NCBI GenBank assembly: GCA_034429275.1
Contig: DAOUFU010000309.1
Coordinates: 1 to 20,720, forward strand
Source of the DNA: DAOUFU01 sp034429275
GTDB lineage: Bacteria; Chloroflexota; Anaerolineae; Aggregatilineales; Aggregatilineaceae
Reading direction: 5' to 3'
DNA length: 20,720 nt
Made by a program: the position numbers and the translations under genes
Part shown: positions 7,872-15,356 of the stretch, one piece after another
Position numbering within the stretch: the first letter of the stretch is position 1
How the letters are laid out: every line of letters begins with the position of its first letter
The notes under the pieces: generated by a model
Databases searched by the model: none
The model's input: only the letters and a program-made list of their open reading frames with translations
Told to the model about the DNA's origin: nothing

Positions 7872-8849
7872 CTATTTCTGGCAGGCGACAAAATTCCCAA
7901 AAAACGTTCCAGCGATCTCATCACGAGCCGCCAAAACCGTGGTTCCATCCTGCATGATACGCCGTATATGATAAATATGGCCCGGAATCTGGGCCAAAAT
8001 ATCGTCAACGGTATACCCCATCCCTTTCAAGGGCGTCTGTGAGACCTCGAAAATCAGTTGTTTGATTGCGCCGCGGCCCAGAAGCGTGCTCGCACCTTTC
8101 AGGACATCAGGCTCGGCACCCTCTACATCGGTTTTTAGCAAATCGATGGTTTCTATTGCGTGCGCCTGGCAATATTCATCAAGGGTAATCGAGCGGACCA
8201 GTTCGACTCGCTGATAGTCTACGCCCTGAAACAACGGATTCCCCAGCGTATGCCATCCTGATGCCTGATCAAAAACGTGCAGTTCGATCTCACCACTCGA
8301 CGAAAAAACGGCGCAATGTTCCGGTGTAATATGTCCCGCCATCTGGTTGAGCGCGATATTCTGTTCCAGCAGGCGATAGTTGTCGGTCTGGGCTTCAAAA
8401 GCAATGACTCGTCCCTGGGGACCCACCAGCCGTCCCGCCAACATACTGAAACCGCCAATATGCGCGCCTACATCGATCACTTTGTCGCCGGGCCGAATCG
8501 CGGTTTCGGCGTACCGCACCAGTCCGAGATCATCCAAAATGGACCCGGAGCGCGAAAAACCGGCGAAATCGCTCACATTGCCGCAAATAAACCGCGCGCC
8601 GGTTACATCCTCGAAGATTGGCGGCTGTCCGCTCAATGTGTAATGTTGATAAGCTGCGATGTAAGGGGTCTCTTGACGCAGGCGCTGAAGTTCCGCCTCC
8701 AACCGCCGGATTTCTTCAGTCAAACTGAGTATCGTCAGCTGGTTGTTATGCTGATGGCTTGTTAGCCGCTCCTCAAGGCTTTGTATTCGGCCTGGCCAAA
8801 TCGCATATTTGCGTAGAAAAGCCATGAGTCGTTCTGGCATTTGGGGCAC
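7872..8849 (-). CDS. FkbM family methyltransferase with N-terminal coiled coil
   Basis: A 325-residue protein. A heptad-like, charged segment at about 20-62 (RIQSLEERL, EEIRRLEAELQRLRQE) suggests a coiled coil. The FkbM domain follows: SAM motif I VIDVGAHIGGFS at 124-135, VIAFEAQTDNY at 148-158, and the family signature LLKTDVEGAE at 237-246, ending near residue 310. I chose the GTG at 8849 because GGAG lies 10 nt upstream; the ATG at 8840 is a fair alternative. The family O-methylates varied acceptors including sugars. The gene looks less GC-rich than its neighbours (92 of 180 bases in three hand-counted 60-base samples, against 76 of 120 in two samples from flanking genes). It is flanked by the only sizeable spacers in the operon (49 and 95 nt), which hints at later insertion. 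Confidence 0.92.
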   Translation of the reverse strand: MPQMPERLMAFLRKYAIWPGRIQSLEERLTSHQHNNQLTILSLTEEIRRLEAELQRLRQETPYIAAYQHYTLSGQPPIFEDVTGARFICGNVSDFAGFSRSGSILDDLGLVRYAETAIRPGDKVIDVGAHIGGFSMLAGRLVGPQGRVIAFEAQTDNYRLLEQNIALNQMAGHITPEHCAVFSSSGEIELHVFDQASGWHTLGNPLFQGVDYQRVELVRSITLDEYCQAHAIETIDLLKTDVEGAEPDVLKGASTLLGRGAIKQLIFEVSQTPLKGMGYTVDDILAQIPGHIYHIRRIMQDGTTVLAARDEIAGTFFGNFVACQK

Positions 8850-8859
8850 GATACGACAT

Positions 8860-8863
8860 CTCC
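8860..8863 (-). promoter_or_regulatory. Ribosome binding site supporting a GTG start
   Basis: GGAG on the minus strand, 10 nt before the GTG at 8849 of the FkbM methyltransferase. It is 19 nt from the alternative ATG at 8840, so the GTG start is favoured. Confidence 0.45.
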
Positions 8864-8898
8864 GTGACTGATGTGATCAAAGTATGAACCGGCGTTCT

Positions 8899-10161
8899 CT
8901 ACTGCCGGATTTGCCATTCGCCATCCATCAAGATCGGGCTGTGATGGGGCATACCAGCATGCCCTGTGCCAAAAAAATCGCCTTCGATCACCTGCAGCCG
9001 GCCAATGATCAGATTATCGGCTATCTCACCCCGGACCTCAATGGTGCCATCCACCCGGTAACTGCCCGCGGCCAGCGGCAGGCGCGGCACAACACAGCGA
9101 AATTCCCCCCGCCCGGAGACCTGGTCAAAAAAGGTGGCCACAAAATTACTGCGATGGAGAATGAGCGGTGCGCCATGAATGCTTTTGATGGCAAAGCTGG
9201 GAACCACCCGCTCAAGCGGCTCCGAGGCAACCACCTTGTATCCCAGAACAAGAGTTACCGGGAACCCGCTCGGCACATATCTGACAGGCTGGCCATGCTC
9301 ATCTTCGAGGTGGAAGTCGGTGATGATGGCTTCGCCGGTGCCCGTTCGATCCTCGACGGCTTCGAGATCGGTCGGGTTCGGGGTGCTGCCCTCGCCGATA
9401 TATTTGGCGATGCCCGCCCGCGTTTCACCATCGAAATCGATGCGGCCATTTTTCATGACGATGACGCGATGGCACAGGTTCTCGATGGTCGCCATGTTGT
9501 GGCTCACAAAGAAGACTGTGCGCCCTTCCTGGGCGACCCGTTCCATCCGCCCAATGCTGCGCTTCTGGAACTCGGCATCGCCGACCGATAGGACCTCATC
9601 CACCAGCAGGATTTCCGGCTGGAGATGGGCCGCAACCGCAAAACCGAGCCGCACATACATTCCGCTGGAATAATACTTAACGGGAGTATCCAGGAATTTG
9701 CTCGTACCGGAGAATTCGACGATTTCATCAAAGCGCGCGTCGATCTCGGCTTTGCGCATTCCCAGGATAGTCCCGTTCAGGTAGATGTTTTCACGCCCGG
9801 TCAATTCGGGATGAAAGCCCGTCCCGACCTCGATCAGCGATCCCACCCGCCCCTCAATCGTGGCGATTCCTTCAGGCGGGCGGGTGATGCGCGACAGGAT
9901 TTTGAGCAGCGTGCTTTTGCCGGCCCCGTTGCGACCGATGAACCCGATGATCTCGCCCTGCTTCACCTCGAACGAGATGTTGCGCAGCGCCCACAGCGTC
10001 TGGGCTTCATCCGGCTGGCGCAGCGTGGAACGCAGATAAGAGAAGGGAGACAGCAGCGTGTTTTTGATCGCCCCGGCGCGGGTAGAGGCCTGGGGCAGCT
10101 GCCGTCCACGCAGGTGATAGCGCTTGCCGATATTTTCGACACGGATGACTGTTTTGCTCAT
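8899..10161 (-). CDS. wzt: Polysaccharide ABC transporter ATP-binding protein with C-terminal carbohydrate-binding-like domain
   Basis: A 420-residue Wzt-type ATPase. The N-terminal nucleotide-binding domain (about 1-255) has Walker A GRNGAGKST at 76-84, the TGFHPELTGRENI segment characteristic of the Wzt/TagH group, signature YYSSGMYVRLGFAVA near 163-177, Walker B ILLVDE at 184-189 and the switch His in FFVSHN (His221). The C-terminal 160 residues lie beyond the ATPase and look like a beta-rich domain, as in Wzt proteins that recognise a capped glycan before export. The ATG at 10161 shares one base with the TAA of the permease gene. With the permease it would form the exporter that moves an undecaprenyl-linked or free-end-modified polysaccharide across the membrane. 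The terminal modifier is probably one of the local methyltransferases (inference). Confidence 0.94.
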   Translation of the reverse strand: MSKTVIRVENIGKRYHLRGRQLPQASTRAGAIKNTLLSPFSYLRSTLRQPDEAQTLWALRNISFEVKQGEIIGFIGRNGAGKSTLLKILSRITRPPEGIATIEGRVGSLIEVGTGFHPELTGRENIYLNGTILGMRKAEIDARFDEIVEFSGTSKFLDTPVKYYSSGMYVRLGFAVAAHLQPEILLVDEVLSVGDAEFQKRSIGRMERVAQEGRTVFFVSHNMATIENLCHRVIVMKNGRIDFDGETRAGIAKYIGEGSTPNPTDLEAVEDRTGTGEAIITDFHLEDEHGQPVRYVPSGFPVTLVLGYKVVASEPLERVVPSFAIKSIHGAPLILHRSNFVATFFDQVSGRGEFRCVVPRLPLAAGSYRVDGTIEVRGEIADNLIIGRLQVIEGDFFGTGHAGMPHHSPILMDGEWQIRQ

Positions 10162-10997
10162 TATAGCCAATCTACCACAGTCATTTCGGTGCGGCGGAAC
10201 ACATACAGGCCAGACACCAACAGCACGATCGCAATTCCGATGGGGATGAGCATCAAGGCCTGCGGAGCCGTCCCGGTGCCTATCAGCCCCCACCGGAACC
10301 CCTCGACCACCCAGTAGATTGGGTTCAGTTTGTACAGCATCTCATATTTCGATGGAATAGCGGTCGCCGCGTAGGCCACAGGGGTGACATACATCCACAA
10401 CTGCATCACATAGGAAACCACAATAGCCCAATCGCGGTAGCGCACAACAAGCGCCGCGTTCCACAACCCGATGCCCAGCGCAAAAACCCCTGCAAACGCA
10501 AGATAGGCGGGCAGCAGCAAGATGCCGATCGCAGGTGTATAGCCGTACATCAGCACCATGATCACCAGGATGAGCAGCGAGACGGCGAAATCTATCAGGC
10601 CCGTCAAAACAGCCACCATCGGCGCGATCAGGCGGGGGAAATAGACTTTGGAAAACAGGTACATATTATCCTGGAGGCTGCTGGAAGCCCCTGCGACTGC
10701 CCCGGCGAAATATCCCCAGGGCAGCAGCCCGCTGTAGGAAAACAGGGGATAGGGCAGCCCATCGGACGGCATTTTGGCGATGGTGCCAAAGATGAAGGTG
10801 AAAATCACCATGCTGCCCAACGGCCTCAGGATGATCCACAGCGGACCCAGCGCCGTCTGGCGGTAGCGCCCCTTGATGTTGCGCAGCAGCAAAAACCGCA
10901 GCAGGTCTCGATATTCCCAAAATTCGTGCAGGTCCAAAGACACCCAGCCCTGCGGCGGGCGGATGGTCGTGGTCTTGGAGCCAACCTCGGACGCCAT
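10161..10997 (-). CDS. wzm: Polysaccharide ABC transporter permease (ABC-2 type)
   Basis: A 278-residue integral membrane protein with about six hydrophobic segments (near 55-75, 90-108, 125-150, 155-180, 190-212 and 245-265). The N-terminal RNIKGRYRQTALGPLW at 39-54 and the C-terminal LNPIYWVVEGFRW and FRRTE segments are typical of Wzm/TagG permeases. The frame is open to 11051, but I chose the ATG at 10997. It has AGAGG 5 nt upstream, and the upstream part of the frame is covered by a good promoter (11031-11058). It is the first gene of the minus-strand operon and shares one base with the ATPase start. Together they form the glycan export pump. In a monoderm such a pump would deliver a capsule or wall polysaccharide rather than an O antigen (inference). 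Confidence 0.94.
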   Translation of the reverse strand: MASEVGSKTTTIRPPQGWVSLDLHEFWEYRDLLRFLLLRNIKGRYRQTALGPLWIILRPLGSMVIFTFIFGTIAKMPSDGLPYPLFSYSGLLPWGYFAGAVAGASSSLQDNMYLFSKVYFPRLIAPMVAVLTGLIDFAVSLLILVIMVLMYGYTPAIGILLLPAYLAFAGVFALGIGLWNAALVVRYRDWAIVVSYVMQLWMYVTPVAYAATAIPSKYEMLYKLNPIYWVVEGFRWGLIGTGTAPQALMLIPIGIAIVLLVSGLYVFRRTEMTVVDWL

Positions 10998-11002
10998 GCA
11001 AA

Positions 11003-11007
11003 CCTCT
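11003..11007 (-). promoter_or_regulatory. Ribosome binding site deciding the permease start
   Basis: AGAGG on the minus strand, 5 nt before the ATG at 10997. No comparable site precedes the longer in-frame start at 11051. Confidence 0.6.
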
Positions 11008-11030
11008 TTCCCAGGATTCCGCAATGCCAG

Positions 11031-11058
11031 AGTATGCCTGAAATCGGTCATTTGTCAA
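11031..11058 (-). promoter_or_regulatory. Sigma-70-like promoter for the polysaccharide export operon
   Basis: On the minus strand a perfect -35 TTGACA (11058-11053) is followed after 16 nt by CATACT (11036-11031), which matches TATAAT at four of six positions. Transcription would start near 11024, giving a leader of about 27 nt with the AGAGG site before the ATG at 10997. It is called by eye only. Confidence 0.55.
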
Positions 11059-11151
11059 CGCTTGGGAGCAGCGCTTCGGGGAAAGCCGCCCCGGTGTGTC
11101 ATTCCCATAATATACAACCTATAAAAAAGATAAAAATTTTTTAAATCATCA

Positions 11152-11180
11152 TTGACAGGCAAAATAAAGGGTGTTAACCT
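11152..11180 (+). promoter_or_regulatory. Sigma-70-like promoter for the plus-strand surface-glycan operon
   Basis: A perfect -35 TTGACA (11152-11157) is followed after 17 nt by TAACCT (11175-11180), which keeps the first, second and last bases of TATAAT. An AT-rich tract (41 of 50 bases A/T at 11101-11150) lies directly upstream and could act as an UP-like element. A 17-base inverted repeat, GGTGT-N7-ACACC (11170-11186), covers the -10 and could be an operator, though 5-base arms are short. Transcription would start near 11187. It is called by eye only. Confidence 0.45.
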
Positions 11181-11186
11181 GACACC

Positions 11187-11431
11187 ATATCCAGCAAGTA
11201 ATACCCATTTGCTGAATAGTCTTCAGGGCCGGGTCATCTGCTTGATAACTTGCCAGTCTTCTTTCGGGCGCTTTTCGGGGCGGCGAAGCGCGCAGATCTT
11301 TCCAATCAGTTCATGTCGACCGATCAAGGCGTTCTCAGCCTGTTTTTTTGTTGTCCACATCGGTAATTGCGGTTGTAATAGTCTCGTGAATTCTATCGGA
11401 GACAACCAACGCTACATCATGGAGCATTGCT
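11187..11431 (+). other. Long untranslated leader of the plus-strand operon
   Basis: About 245 nt separate the proposed transcription start from the first gene. I see no convincing protein in it. It contains a 6-bp stem GCGCTT/AAGCGC (11268-11291). It also has a weak AGGC/GCCT hairpin followed by G and seven T residues (11343-11349), which could be a crude attenuator. I do not recognise a known riboswitch class. A tiny open frame from the ATG at 11419 overlaps the real start in another frame and ends at 11460; its role, if any, is unknown. Confidence 0.3.
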
Positions 11432-13759
11432 ATGGACACCGATCACGCTGCTTTTCCTAACGTGGAATCCTCCAACACTGGAGAGGCATTATCACAGGCC
11501 CCAAAACAGCCAGGCCTGTCTGTTATTGTCCCTACCCGCAACGAAGCGGGCAACATTGAGCCGCTGCTCAGCCGCCTTGGACGTGCCCTGAAAGGCACCG
11601 AATTCGAGGTCATCTTCGTGGATGACAGCACCGACAACACGCCGGACGTGATCCGCGAAAAGAGCAAGGACGTGCCGTTTGACGTGCAGGTGATTGCCCG
11701 CCCGCCAGAGCGCCGAAATGGCCTGGGCAAGGCCGTGGTCGAGGGGATGCAGCAGGCGAAAGCGCCGTGGATGGTGGTGATGGACGGCGATCTTCAGCAT
11801 CCGCCGGAAGTCATCCGCGAGATGGTCGAGAAAGCTTCTTCGACAGGGGCCGATCTCGTCGTAGCGAGCCGCCTGACGGAAGGTGCCAGCACGGGGGGAC
11901 TCTCGAAGAAGCGCGCCATGCTCTCGCGCCTGCTGACCCTGGGGCTGCGGCTCAGCTTCCCTAAGAATCTGCGCAACGTGTCCGATCCCCTGACCGGCTT
12001 CTTCCTGGTGCGCCGCGCCGCCTTCAAACCGGACGAGCTTCGACCCGAAGGATTCAAAATCCTGCTTGAGCTGATGATGCGCAACCCGAAGATGAAGGTC
12101 TCGGAAGTGCCCTTTGAGTTTGGCAAGCGTCATTCCGGGACGAGCAAGGCCAGCCCTGAGGAAATGCTCCGTCTGGTGCGCCAGACGATCAAGCTCCGCA
12201 TGATCACGATGCAAAGCCTGATGGCCTTTTTGCTGGTGGGCCTGAGCGGGATTTTTGTGAACATGGCCCTGATGTTCGTGTTCACCGGGCTGATGGGCGT
12301 GAACTACCTGCTGTCGGCGGTATTTGCCACGCAAGGCTCAACGCTGTGGAACTTTAGCTGGACCGATCGCTGGGTTTTCGGCAGCCGGTCGCAGCAGACG
12401 CTCAATGTGTGGCAGCGTGCCGCCAGCTTCTTTGCCATCAACAATGCCATGCTGCTCCTGCGCGGCCCGATCCTGGTGCTGCTGGTCGCGCAACTGGGTG
12501 TGAATTACCTGGTAGCCAACCTGATCTCCCTGGTGGCCTTGACGCTGGTTCGCTACGCCATTTCCGATAACCTGATCTGGGGCCTGGCGCGCGAAAGCAA
12601 GCCCTACTACTACGACATCCAGGGCATCATCCGCATTCGCTCGGCCCAGCGCCTGCCCGAACTCGGCTACTTCCGGACCGAGGCGATCTCCGAGCCGCTG
12701 GACTTTGACATCACCATTCACAACAACCCGATGAAGTTTGCTACGGCAGAGACCATCACCTACGATGAACTCCTGGGCCGGTTGGGCTTCAGCCTGGTAA
12801 TCGACCGCAGCCAGACTCCGACCAAAGTCTACGCCTCGCCGCTGGTTGGCAGGTCGCCGCACGTGCTGTATACCAACGTGGTCGAGCCGCTCCTGCGGTG
12901 GGAATTTGTCCGCAAAGGGTACGCCCTGATGCACGGCGCGTGCATTGCCTTCGATGACGATCAGGCGCTCTTCATCACGGCCAAGACCGACACCGGCAAG
13001 ACCACGACCATCCTGCAAATCATCCGCGAGCAGGGCGGCAAGATCAAATTCCTCTCGGACGATATGACCATTCTCTCGCCCGATGGCCAGGTGATGAGCT
13101 TCCCCAAGCCGCTGACCATCAGCAAGCATACCCTGATGGCTGCGCGCTGCTCGGACGAACTGACCTTCAGAGAGCGGATGTTCCTGCAGGTCCAGAGTCG
13201 TCTGCATTCGCGCGGCGGGCGTATGTTCGGGATGTGGCTGACACAGGGCAATATCCCCGGCGCGACGCTGAACGCGATTGTGCAGGCGATTGTTCCCCCG
13301 CCCAAGTACATGGTTGATCGCCTGATCCCCGGCGCTCAGATCATCAAGCGCTCGCGCCTGTCGGGCATCGCGGTCATCGAGCGCGGCCCAGAACTTGAAC
13401 GCGAGCTTGGCGAGCCGGAAAAACTGCGGACCCTGCTGGCAAACGCCGAGGATGCCTATTGCTTCCCGCCCTACCCGGTGCTGGCCGAGCAACTGTCCAC
13501 CTATAAAGGCGAAAACCGCCATCCCGCCGAACGTGCCATCGTCGAGACTGCGATCAATGGACTGCCCGCCGTGCACATTCGCCGCTCGAACTACGACTGG
13601 TATCAGCAGCTACCGAATCTGATGAGCCGTATCGCCCAGCAGAAGAATGCGCCCATCGCGGTTCCGGCACCCGTGATCAAGGAAGAACCAGTCCCGGTCG
13701 CAGCCGTGGGTGTATCGACCATCGTGACTCAGATCGTGCCGTCGTCGTCCAAATCGTGA
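11432..13759 (+). CDS. Three-domain fusion: DPM-like GT2, GtrA-like membrane domain, HprK-like P-loop domain
   Basis: A 775-residue protein; the ATG at 11432 has GGAG 7 nt upstream. Residues 28-245 are a GT2 domain of the dolichol-phosphate-mannose-synthase type: SVIVPTRNEAGNI, IFVDDSTDNT (VDD at 63-65), MDGDLQHP (DGD at 118-120) and SDPLTGFFLVRR. Residues 265-385 hold about four membrane segments like GtrA/DPMS C-terminal domains, with the FNFxWxDRWVF-like NFSWTDRWVFG. The extra C-terminal part (about 400-700) reads like the HPr kinase/phosphorylase fold: ALMHGACIAF at 498-507, Walker A AKTDTGKT at 517-524 and a Walker-B-like FLSDD at 540-544. The N-terminal parts should make and perhaps flip a polyprenyl-phosphate sugar in the membrane. 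The cytoplasmic ATPase may phosphorylate or gate something; its substrate is unknown. The C-terminal tail is Pro/Val-rich. It is the first gene of the operon and the next starts 7 nt later. Confidence 0.88.
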   Translation: MDTDHAAFPNVESSNTGEALSQAPKQPGLSVIVPTRNEAGNIEPLLSRLGRALKGTEFEVIFVDDSTDNTPDVIREKSKDVPFDVQVIARPPERRNGLGKAVVEGMQQAKAPWMVVMDGDLQHPPEVIREMVEKASSTGADLVVASRLTEGASTGGLSKKRAMLSRLLTLGLRLSFPKNLRNVSDPLTGFFLVRRAAFKPDELRPEGFKILLELMMRNPKMKVSEVPFEFGKRHSGTSKASPEEMLRLVRQTIKLRMITMQSLMAFLLVGLSGIFVNMALMFVFTGLMGVNYLLSAVFATQGSTLWNFSWTDRWVFGSRSQQTLNVWQRAASFFAINNAMLLLRGPILVLLVAQLGVNYLVANLISLVALTLVRYAISDNLIWGLARESKPYYYDIQGIIRIRSAQRLPELGYFRTEAISEPLDFDITIHNNPMKFATAETITYDELLGRLGFSLVIDRSQTPTKVYASPLVGRSPHVLYTNVVEPLLRWEFVRKGYALMHGACIAFDDDQALFITAKTDTGKTTTILQIIREQGGKIKFLSDDMTILSPDGQVMSFPKPLTISKHTLMAARCSDELTFRERMFLQVQSRLHSRGGRMFGMWLTQGNIPGATLNAIVQAIVPPPKYMVDRLIPGAQIIKRSRLSGIAVIERGPELERELGEPEKLRTLLANAEDAYCFPPYPVLAEQLSTYKGENRHPAERAIVETAINGLPAVHIRRSNYDWYQQLPNLMSRIAQQKNAPIAVPAPVIKEEPVPVAAVGVSTIVTQIVPSSSKS

Positions 13760-13766
13760 ACTGGAT

Positions 13767-15356
13767 GTGGAAGTGAGCGTGCAGACCAGCGCTTCACGCA
13801 CGAATTACACCGCGCAGCGCCGCGTGTCCCTGCTCAATCGGGACGTCATCATAGCGGCGCTGACGGTGTGCGCCGTCGTCCTCATTTTGGGGACGGCTAC
13901 CTTGCTGCGCGTCACCGAGCTGACGACGGTGGGGTACAACAGCGACGAAGCGGTATATGCGGGGCAAGGGGCAGCCATTGCCCAGGTCCCGGTCCTGAAG
14001 GATATCTTCCCGGTATTCCGGGCGCACCCCCTGCTGTTTCAGTTTGTCCTGGCGGTGGTGTTCCATTTCGATTTCAACGACTCAACGGGCCGCGTGGTGG
14101 CGGCGATGATCGGGGTCGCCACCGTCTACCTGGTGTTCCTGCTCGGTCGAGAACTTTACGGCCTGCGAACGGGCCTGCTGGCCGCGCTGTTTCTGGCAGT
14201 GATGCCCTATCACGTCGTGGTGACCCGCCAGGTGCTGCTCGATGGCCCGTTGGTGTTCTTCACCACCCTCACCCTGTATATGCTCGCGCGGTTTGGCCGC
14301 ACCGAGCGCCGGATCGACCTGATCGCAGTCGGCGCAGGGATGGGGCTATCGTTCCTGGCCAAAGAGATCAGCGTCATTTTGATCGGGGCGATTTACGCGT
14401 TTCTGGCGGCGTCGCCGGAAGTGCGCGTGCGGCCCCGCGACATCATCCTGTCGCTGGTGACGATGGTGATCGTGATGCTGCCGTTTCCGCTTTCGGTACG
14501 GCTGGCGGGCGGCGGCGGCGAAGGCCGGACTCAGCAGTACCTGGTGTGGCAGTTGTTCCGTCGGCCCAATCACGAGATGGACTTTTACCCGACGGTGGTC
14601 CCGCCCGCGATCGGTGTACTGCTCATTGTGGTCGCGGTGCTGGGCCTGTGGGTTATGCGTCGCAGAACAAGCTGGCGCGAAAAACTGCTGATGTTCTGGA
14701 TCATCGTGCCCGTGGCGTTTTTTCAGCTCTGGCCCACCAAGGGATTCCAGTACCTGCTGCCTGTCGCGCCTGCGTTTGCCGTGCTGGCTGGCCGGACGCT
14801 GTCCTACTGGCCGGAGAACGGGCTGCGGTGGCGCACGTGGCATGTGCCACAGGCTGTCATCGGCGCGCTGGTGACCGCCGCCATCGTGATCACGCTGGCA
14901 AGCACGTCGTGGACCCTGATCCATCCGCAGGAGTCGGATTCATTCCTGGCCGGTACGGGCGGTGTGCCCGGCGGGCGCGAAGCAGGACAGTGGATCAAAG
15001 AAAACATTCCCGAAGGCGCAACCTTCATGACCATCGGTCCCTCGATGGCGAATATCATCCAGTTCTATGGCCATCAGCGGGCCTATGGCCTGTCAGTCAG
15101 TCCGAATCCGCTGCGGCGCAACCCGTCGTATGAGCCGCTCGATAACCCGGACTTTCTGATCCGTACCAGCGAACTGCAATACGTCGTCTGGGATGCCTTC
15201 TCGGCGCAGCGTTCCGAATTCTTCAGCGATCGGCTGCTGGGGTACGTCCGCAAATACCAGGGGCGCGTCATTCACCTGGAAACGGTGACCGTCACCCATG
15301 AGGATGGCACCCGCGAAGATGTCCCGATCATCATTATCTATGCAGTACACCCGTGA
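13767..15356 (+). CDS. GT39/ArnT-like membrane glycosyltransferase (dolichyl-phosphate-mannose-protein mannosyltransferase family)
   Basis: A 529-residue polytopic membrane protein. The first membrane segment is at about 27-49. It leads into an outside loop with YNSDEAVYAGQ, whose Asp60-Glu61 pair matches the catalytic DE of the PMT/ArnT superfamily. About ten further hydrophobic segments follow to residue 383, including KGFQYLLPVAPAFAVLAGR, and then a soluble C-terminal domain (about 385-529). Such enzymes use polyprenyl-phosphate sugars on the outer membrane face, which fits the donor-making fusion 7 nt upstream. The start is uncertain: GTG codons at 13767, 13773 and 13779 are all possible, and I list the first. 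Its stop overlaps the next start by 4 nt (15353-15356). The acceptor (protein, lipid or glycan) is unknown. Confidence 0.88.
   Translation: MEVSVQTSASRTNYTAQRRVSLLNRDVIIAALTVCAVVLILGTATLLRVTELTTVGYNSDEAVYAGQGAAIAQVPVLKDIFPVFRAHPLLFQFVLAVVFHFDFNDSTGRVVAAMIGVATVYLVFLLGRELYGLRTGLLAALFLAVMPYHVVVTRQVLLDGPLVFFTTLTLYMLARFGRTERRIDLIAVGAGMGLSFLAKEISVILIGAIYAFLAASPEVRVRPRDIILSLVTMVIVMLPFPLSVRLAGGGGEGRTQQYLVWQLFRRPNHEMDFYPTVVPPAIGVLLIVVAVLGLWVMRRRTSWREKLLMFWIIVPVAFFQLWPTKGFQYLLPVAPAFAVLAGRTLSYWPENGLRWRTWHVPQAVIGALVTAAIVITLASTSWTLIHPQESDSFLAGTGGVPGGREAGQWIKENIPEGATFMTIGPSMANIIQFYGHQRAYGLSVSPNPLRRNPSYEPLDNPDFLIRTSELQYVVWDAFSAQRSEFFSDRLLGYVRKYQGRVIHLETVTVTHEDGTREDVPIIIIYAVHP

Noticed and set aside
11223..11405. 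Possible small basic protein on the minus strand inside the leader region
   Set aside because: It has only a TTG start at 11405 or an ATG at 11360, neither with a ribosome binding site, and no recognised family. It was not listed as a gene.
12338..13576. Minus-strand open frame of 412 codons
   Set aside because: It lies fully antisense to the GT2-GtrA-HprK fusion, whose motifs are unmistakable, and its composition is typical of a shadow frame.
13868..15133. Plus-strand open frame of 421 codons in another frame of the GT39 gene
   Set aside because: It is Arg/Gly/Pro-rich with no hydrophobic pattern; the GT39 frame has the DE motif and membrane segments.
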